DNA of 64,000 nt, taken from the NCBI GenBank assembly GCA_009823395.1, contig CM020509.1, forward strand, positions 4,601,501 to 4,665,500, read 5' to 3'. Position numbers and translations under genes: made by a program. The notes under the pieces were generated by a model, which saw only the letters and a program-made list of their open reading frames with translations, did no database searches and was not told the origin of the DNA. Positions 57,660 through 64,000 of this stretch are shown piece by piece. Positions within the stretch are counted from its first letter, which is position 1. Every line of letters begins with the position of its first letter. This stretch comes from Thamnaconus septentrionalis. Its lineage: Eukaryota; Chordata; Actinopteri; Tetraodontiformes; Monacanthidae.

Positions 57660-58440
57660 TTTTTTTTCATTTCATTTCTTCAGTGACAACTTCTTCTGCT
57701 CTCGCTCTGCGGAGGGACTCCTTGCGGAGGGTCTCATCAGATGGGAGTCCAGATCAATTCACCAGGTCGCGTTTGAGCGACTCATTACGGCCGCGTCGAT
57801 TTAAGAGCCCGAGGGGGTTCGGGGTGCTCGGCCCTGAGCCACTTGTGGGGAGTTTCGGGACTGCAAGCCTCCTGGAGTCATCCATCATGAGGAATTTCAT
57901 TTCGCCTTTTAATGCGGGCATACGCATAGCGCCTGGAAAGCCACAGCAATGAGGAGAATTTGGGCCGGATCGGGACGGCGGGCTGGGCGCGCTCCGCCAT
58001 TGTTATCATCAACAATTATTGTGTGTCAATGATTTTGGCAGGAAGCGGGCGAGCGGTCAAGTTTGAAATGGAGGCGTGCTCCGCTGGTCGGTGCCAAGCA
58101 CTGGGCAAGATCAAATATTCCAGCATGTTTTCTTTGCCAAGCGCGGCAATTAGGAGCATTCCAGGCCCGCAGTCCATGCCGGTCTTAAATGTCTCCGATA
58201 TTTCCTTTTAAACAATTGTGGAAACAGTTTGGATTATTAACATATGTGTCCACTCAGTCGGGCCCACAGGAGAAACGGATTGTTTTGGCTTTGATGAGTG
58301 CTTTAATAAATACACCGTATTTGTCAAAAAACACATTCCTTTTGGAGAACCGGCCGTTTGTTCGTCTTCCAAAAAAAGAAAAAAACTTCTTGCACAATCA
58401 GCGCGCTGACATGAGACAAAAAACAAAAGCATCAAACTGA
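57660..58440. promoter_or_regulatory. candidate conserved non-coding block with NFI/TEAD/SOX-type motifs
   Basis: Repeat-free from 57680. CGACTCATTACGGCCGCG, CCTTTTAATGCGGG, AACAATTATTGTG, an NFI-like TGGTCGGTGCCAA (58085-58097), TEAD-like CATTCCA (near 58158), and SOX-type AACAATTGTGG (58211-58221) followed by GGATTATTAAC and CATATG. The cluster at 58.08-58.25 kb is the most enhancer-like. Confidence 0.45.
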
Positions 58441-58539
58441 AAGACATGATATCCTGGAAGTTGAGTTTTACTTCATGATTCAACACAATCGTACATCACT
58501 GAACTCACCCTGCTGCGTGTGGGTTCGGCAGCGCACTAT

Positions 58540-58900
58540 TACAAGAGCAGTTGAGCTTAACGCTGCACAGCGGTGCAGTGTAGGCATCACTGCGTGTCGG
58601 CCAGCAGAGGCCCCCGCTTGAGATTATCTCCACTGTGAAACATTAGCCGGAAACCCGCAAGGATTAATAATTGCCCAAATGATTAATCACACTCACTGAT
58701 GGCGACTTGCAAAAACAGGTCTGTCCGTTTCTAATGGGCCGTCTCATCTGGCTTGACTGTAATAGCTGCCATGCACAGAGACTTCCTCTGTCAACACCTT
58801 CTGGACCGGCGTGTGAGCTTGTGGAGCGCCTCCACGTCGCTGTAGCGTCGTACGCTGGTCGAAGCCGACGGTGGATTTGATTTGCATCTCATGTCAAGAA
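58540..58900. promoter_or_regulatory. candidate conserved non-coding element
   Basis: GCTTGAGATTATCTCC, GGATTAATAATTGCCC, AAATGATTAATCACAC, and octamer ATTTGCAT (58880-58887). Three TAATC/GATTA-type cores lie within 60 bases. Confidence 0.4.
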
Positions 58901-59480
58901 GGTTTTTGAACATGAGGACTCAGTGTATATACTTTAAACAAAAGGATAAAGTGAGTGTCGAACGGAAAACAAATGTGATGTAAAACACATACAGTACAAT
59001 TTTCAACACACGACATAAGATCAACCCGGACTGTAACGTTTATTTAATTACACCTATGAGGAAATTAAGTAAACAAACAAAAGAGTCTGTAAATACAGTG
59101 ATGTGTAGTACATCATGCAACACTCCAGCATTGTTTCATAGGAATGGTATACAGTGATATAGTAAACATGCTAAAGTATAGCAAAGGCATAATTTAGTAT
59201 AGTGTAGTTGTGGTACAGAACCCTGTAGTTAAGATAGAGTATTACATAGTTATGATATATAGTAGTACATAGTATAGTATGAAATGACAGTGAAGTATTT
59301 TGTAGCACTCCATGACACTGTATATGCACTTTATATCGTAGAAGCAGCTAACCCAGGTTTCTCATTAAAATAGTGCATGATGATGCACATGTTGTGCACG
59401 CCAGTCTAGCAAACAAAACACTGAACTTTTTGACAACAGCTGACTTTTCCACTAAAATGAACAACACAACGCAACACTGG
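58901..59480. other. AT-rich, ATAGTATA-type low complexity
   Basis: Degenerate ATAGTAT/ACATAGT words recur between 59150 and 59300. No gene seen. Confidence 0.55.
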
Positions 59481-60080
59481 AAGTGTCACGAGCCGAGTTG
59501 CCACTTCCAGCTCTGTTTACTGCATTTAACGTTTTTCAATTGACTTGGAACGTCATCGCCGAGACATGAGCTCTTCTCTATCGCCCAAAGCCACATTAAA
59601 TGCGATGACAAATGGGACGCTGGCAGCGAGCGGCTGCAATTATCGCCGCGGCCGACTGTGTTTACACTGCGAGCAGCGTTCTCAGATCTTCATCACGGGG
59701 GCCTGGAGTATTTGATACCCGGCATCGTGCTGTGTTTACGACGCCGCCAAAGCCTTTATCGTCGGCTCGGCTCGCTGGGGGCCCGAGAAGCGGTGGGGAG
59801 GATGGGTAGGGAGGGGGGGCCCTTTTTAGATGGGAGCACGTATGCACGGTGATAGATGTAATCCTTTCCTCCGCCCTTGCCCTCCGTTTGCCGTGCCCCC
59901 CTCCGCTCGCAACCTCCCTCCCCTTTCAAGGCTGCGAGGCCAGGCGGGGCGCTCCGCTCTGCCTTCATGCCTGTTGACTTCAGAAGGTTCTGATGTCACA
60001 ATGAAGTGGGGTGGGGGGGCGCTGGCGCTTTGATACGGCTCAGCCGGAATTTCATGCTCCCCGTGTTTCCGACGTGGCCG
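59481..60080. other. CpG-rich block
   Basis: CpG-dense 59.6-59.95 kb with several overlapping open frames under 80 codons. G runs (59795-59819, 60005-60020) are quadruplex-prone. Candidate orphan CpG island or enhancer. Confidence 0.38.
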
Positions 60081-61180
60081 AGGCGCTCAGCTGGCAGGTA
60101 CAGTAACTGGAGTTTTATTGCCTTGAACCATGGAGCAGCATTTCTCACGGCCCTCTAAGCTGAGGGACACAGCTCGGTCGCGCTAATCTCTCCAAAACAC
60201 AAAAGAGATCCGAGCTGGTGTAGCATTCACCTTTCCTGGATGTCTCCTTGGTTCAGATGCTTAATTCCTCGCACCATAACAGGTAGATTATATGCGAAAT
60301 ACCTCAACATTTATTCACAAAGGACCGCTTGAAGGAATAATGACAACCCCCTGATTGTAAATTATGTCCGTCTGCGTGGAGGGAAAAAAACCCCAAAACA
60401 ACTGAATTTATTTACCAAACTTAATCGCAGGCTGATTCTCAACGGCAGGAAGTGTATCCACGTTTGCCAGAGGCCATTTGCAAGACTCAACGTGGACAAA
60501 GTGGAGAGAGGATGAATATATATTTGTTTTTAGTGGGGAGGCACATGTTCAGTGTCTGTCTCTCTGCATACATCTTTATTACATCAAACAGGCTGTTCCA
60601 TGTCAGAGCTGTAGCACGAACAAAGCCATGGTTATTTCCCCCAATACCTTTAATGATGTCGTGGTTTTTCCTTTTATTCTTTTTTTTTTTTTTTTTTTTA
60701 TAAAAAAATAACCATCAGCCAACAGGGCCGAACAATCAGTCCGGATACATATATATGTGTGTGTGTGTGTGTGTAGCATTCCGACATGATTCCTGGAGCA
60801 AATCGTCAGCTCACGGCCTGCACTTGACAGCGGTACAAATTTATCATTTGCTTTACGATATCCCTCAAATCTGTCCAGAATGCTTTTAAAGGAGGCCGCG
60901 GGGAAGAAGGGCAGAGACACATGTGAGTCGTCTGTTCGCCGCAAAAGGCTCCCCGCCGAACATAAATTCTGGAGCTCCGCAGCCGTGCAGGGACCAGGGT
61001 AGACGTGCACATACTGTAGTAATAAAGAGCAGTTTTCAGCTTTGCTAATCGCTTAAAGGGCAAAAGGTTTGACTTTTTGGTTGTGGCACAAATTCAAAAA
61101 AAATGATATTGTTGAAGTTTATGTACATGCCGTAATATGGCAATGATTATTTTTTTACTATGATTGGGTGTAATCAAATA
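60081..61180. other. non-coding
   Basis: A 20-base T run (60680-60699) and (TG)n (60756-60774). No gene seen; the 135-codon minus-strand frame runs through both simple repeats. Confidence 0.55.
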
Positions 61181-61245
61181 TCTATCGCTCTATCTATCTA
61201 TCTATCTATGTATCTATCTATATGCACATGCATACATACATACAT
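61181..61245. repeat. (TATC)n / (CATA)n microsatellite
   Basis: About nine TATC units followed by CATACATA units. Confidence 0.9.
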
Positions 61246-61379
61246 GCACCAGCACACAGTCTTTTGCTTGTGGAATTGGTGGAAGACAGCTAGGGCCTTG
61301 TAAATGAGCAGCTGTGGCCACAATTGAAAAGACTGAAAAGAGATGAAAATCTTCTCAGCAAAAAAAAAAAATCCCGTTT
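61246..61379. other. short spacer
   Basis: Nothing seen except an A run near 61360. Confidence 0.5.
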
Positions 61380-61950
61380 GTAATTAAAGTTGCGCAAGAG
61401 CGTCCAAGCTGTTGTACAACAAGTGCTTCACCTCAATACTGCGCGGTGACAATATCAATGATAATAAAATAAACAACGCAGACTCGCATGAGAATCGGGT
61501 ACAAATTTCTTTTTAATCGCCCCCCTTTTTCTATTGAACAACAAATCAGCGGCGTGTAACGCTCATTTAGCTCCCGCGAAGGCGCTCAGCCGCAACTGAC
61601 AGGGGACACTTGAGCGCTTGCACAGACACTTTTTTGGAAGGGAAAATAACAATAAAGCTAAATGCATTTCTCATCTTCCAGGAAATAACACGATCGCGAG
61701 ACGGATAGGCCTCTCGGGGAGAAAGCCATTTTTATGAGTGCGAGTTACAGATTACACTCGTTTCCCCACATGCTGCTCCGACAGCGTTGTATCGGATAAC
61801 AATTTTATTAGCTAAGATTAGAGAAGATTTTTTTTTTCCTCCTCCTTCCAAAAGTTTAAATGCGCCAATTGACAAAAAGCATTGAGTGTTGTGGGACTGA
61901 GAATCATGTAGGACCAACAAAACACGACCTTCCTGTTGTTGGCATCAGGT
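61380..61950. promoter_or_regulatory. candidate conserved non-coding block
   Basis: CAATATCAATGATAATAAAA, CTTTTTAATCGCC, CGCTCATTTAGC, GCCATTTTTATGAG, GATAACAATTTTATTAGC and GATTAGAGAAG in sequence with a central CpG-containing segment. Texture and motifs only. Confidence 0.38.
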
Positions 61951-62572
61951 ATTTAAATTAGCAATGCAAAGTGGTTTTAGATTCTACCTGCCCAACAAGA
62001 CACTGCCCCACCACCCGCCCCCTCTCAACCACAGACGATACTGATTCTAGTCGTTCAATCACTGAGAATCAGTTGGGGACCATCTGCTGGGCTCAGCAGT
62101 CTGGGCAGCTGCTGCGTCCAGAGCACCGCTGAGCTACATTTTGTTATTTGAATGTAGAACCAAGGCCAAAGTTTTCAGCTCAGAAAAAGGATGATTTATG
62201 GGCTTCCTTTCAGAGGAGAAAAAAAAAAGATCTAGTTGGTTATTAGCTCTCTTACACAGCACTAAAAAAAACATGCATTTTGATTGTATGTATTTAATAC
62301 AGGCAGATTTTATTTATTCTTTCAAATGTATATTAAGTGTCTTTAAATGTGTGCATTTTCAGTTTGGTTGTGCTCTATATCAACAATAATGAAATTCATA
62401 TTATTCTGAAAACGCCACTTTGTGTTTGTGGAGGTGAAAACGCACACAGATGCCAGAGAGTATCTTATTTGTCGAGATGATGGATATAAACAGACAAATC
62501 TATTGAAATGTTGAGATAAATCGGTCCAGGCAAGAAAATGCAACACCCACTTTTAAAGCTTTTCAAACGGTA

Positions 62573-62603
<31 letters not shown>

Positions 62604-62800
62604 AGTGCAGATTAAAACAAATTCTTGATAACAAATGTGACCTGAACTGCAAATCTTTTGTCTGCATGACAAGTGAAGACACTTCACGTATGATTACAAT
62701 TTATGGCTGCATAATGAAATGGTTTTAGCTCTTCTTTCCTCCTCCCTATTTCTATTTCCTGCCGCCAAAAAAAAGCAAAAAACAACAACAAAAAAAAAAC
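61951..62800. other. AT-rich non-coding DNA
   Basis: ACCATCTGCTGG at 62079-62090 is a reverse CTCF-type core with one mismatch. A 9+9 inverted repeat ACTGATTCT/AGAATCAGT spans 62040-62073, and (GT)14 lies at 62573-62601. No gene seen. Confidence 0.5.
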
Positions 62801-63240
62801 TGTCACAGCGGTGAACTGTCACAAGAGGATTGCCGCACCGTTTGATCTGCCTCGTGAGCAATGGGAATCTGTTAGAATGTGTCTGAGGAATTCAGGGATC
62901 CGGAGGAATTGCGATGACCTCAGATTTTGGTCGACTCTCGTGTTCCGCAGCAACCGTAATAATAGTGCGAGCGAGCCACTCCGAATCCGCAGTGTTGACA
63001 TTCAAGACGAAACGTTTTTGGTCGTTGTGTAATTCATATGACCTCCTCTTTCCTTCCCGTTCACTGAGGGGACAGAGAGCGACTCTAGTCTGAAACCAAT
63101 AGCCTCTAATCAGCGAGGGCAATGCATCAAAAGTGAAAAGGAACAAATGAAACCTGGTGAACAGTCGGGAGGGAAGGACAGAAAGGAAGGGGAAAAGTCG
63201 CATTGGCTTTGAACCCTGACAGAAAAATCAATTAAAACAA
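62801..63240. promoter_or_regulatory. candidate regulatory block
   Basis: Complex repeat-free sequence with overlapping open frames on both strands (60-103 codons) and no domains. CpG-containing. Weak call. Confidence 0.28.
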
Positions 63241-64000
63241 TCAGCAAGTTTGTCTGAAGTTTTAATGTGTGCTCATGTCACACAAGTCTGTGCAAGAGAA
63301 TTTTGTTGTATTTCATTTAGCCATCCAAATCTTTCAAATTTTGCAAACTGAATTTCCTAATAAATAAATAAATAGAGCAATCAGTTTATTAAGACAGAGA
63401 GCAATCAAATTTCCAGTACTGGTTAAGAATCAAGAGTCGGGAAGTCGGGAAGACATATATAAAGAAAAGCAATGACTGATCAAACACATCGCACACTTGC
63501 TCCTGCATAATGTCCTGCACGCGATTGATCACCGGCCAAATACAAAGCACATAATTGTGAAGGCCAGAAACGACTGGGATTCATTAATGCGATGTGTGGG
63601 GGGTTGGGGAGCGTCTGCAGGAAGACAAATGAATGAGCGAGAGCACGTCGTTTGGGACCGAGTGAAGTCTGAGTCTTTCAGCAGGGGATCTGGCTCGTCG
63701 CTGGGACACCTTGTTGGGAGTGCTCACTGCCGGGGGGACAAGCAGCAGGCCGAGTGATGACGGAGGAGCCCGTCTTTGATCGTATGAACGTTTGCTGCAA
63801 TTCCAAATGAACACAAAACCTCCGGACAATCTCTGAATCGTTGAGATTGGACAACATCGAAAACCAAAAAAAAAAAGAGGCCAGATCGGGGTTAGTGACC
63901 AAACTGCCAAGATTCCTTTGGCTGTTTTTGTGATCCAAAGAACAATAGCAATGTTTTTTTCTTCTTTTAATTCCACTGAGATTGGCCATTGTCTGGGAAT
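63241..64000. other. non-coding, nothing recognised
   Basis: An AATAAATAAATAAA patch (63359-63373). Open frames on the minus strand (130 and 103 codons, 63584-63989) overlap one another in different frames and lack domains. Confidence 0.5.

Noticed and set aside
28660..58626. Shared word CCCGCTTGAGATTA at about 28663 and 58612
   Set aside because: Shared 14-base words are expected by chance several times in 64 kb; flanks do not align.
1..64000. CRISPR arrays, prokaryotic operons, phage or plasmid modules
   Set aside because: No spaced direct repeats, ribosome-binding sites or compact gene arrays; composition and repeats are vertebrate.

Overview
This window looks like vertebrate, most probably ray-finned fish (teleost), nuclear DNA with no convincing protein-coding gene. 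No open reading frame exceeds about 175 codons. The longer ones carry no recognisable domain, often overlap open frames on the other strand, and are no longer than chance allows in 64 kb. I see no rRNA, intact tRNA, CRISPR array, bacterial-type operon, viral gene or intact transposase. Teleost origin is inferred from the very dense CA/GT microsatellites, one repeat resembling the common fish tRNA-derived SINE (B box plus a TCCTCCCACAGTCCAAAGAC tail), a second resembling the fish 'tttgtatagccc' repeat, and several small degenerate repeat families.

Layout. 0-9 kb: AT-rich unique DNA, microsatellites, three tRNA-like relics (1.3-1.8 kb), a 250-bp degenerate telomere-like array (2.7-2.9 kb) and two or three balanced-composition blocks that look like conserved non-coding DNA. 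9.5-9.9 kb: CpG-rich block with GATA palindromes. 11-15 kb: dispersed repeats, two regulatory-looking blocks and the longest CA tract (15.08 kb). 17.5-18.8 kb: long regulatory-looking block. 20-26 kb: repeat-rich, with the SINE pair at 23.5-23.9 kb and a TATC array at 25.8 kb. 26-34 kb: CpG-rich islands, regulatory-looking blocks and a 370-bp tandem duplication (30.4-31.1 kb). 34-42 kb: G-rich tracts, a strong CTCF-type motif (37.95 kb), GT/CA tracts and a regulatory block at 40.3-41.4 kb. 42.5-45.1 kb: the densest regulatory-looking stretch. 46-54 kb: CpG-rich blocks, a reverse CTCF-type motif (48.18 kb), hairpins and a block at 53.3-53.8 kb. 57.6-63.2 kb: further regulatory-looking blocks.

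Interpretation (inference). The pattern is many 150-900 bp stretches of balanced composition, rich in TAAT/ATTA, octamer, GATA, SOX and CTCF-type motifs, separated by simple repeats, with no exons. It fits a gene desert or giant intron beside a developmental transcription-factor gene. I could not identify the locus. Regulatory calls rest on sequence texture and motifs only; cross-species alignment would decide them. Simple-repeat coordinates are good to a few bases; block edges are approximate.
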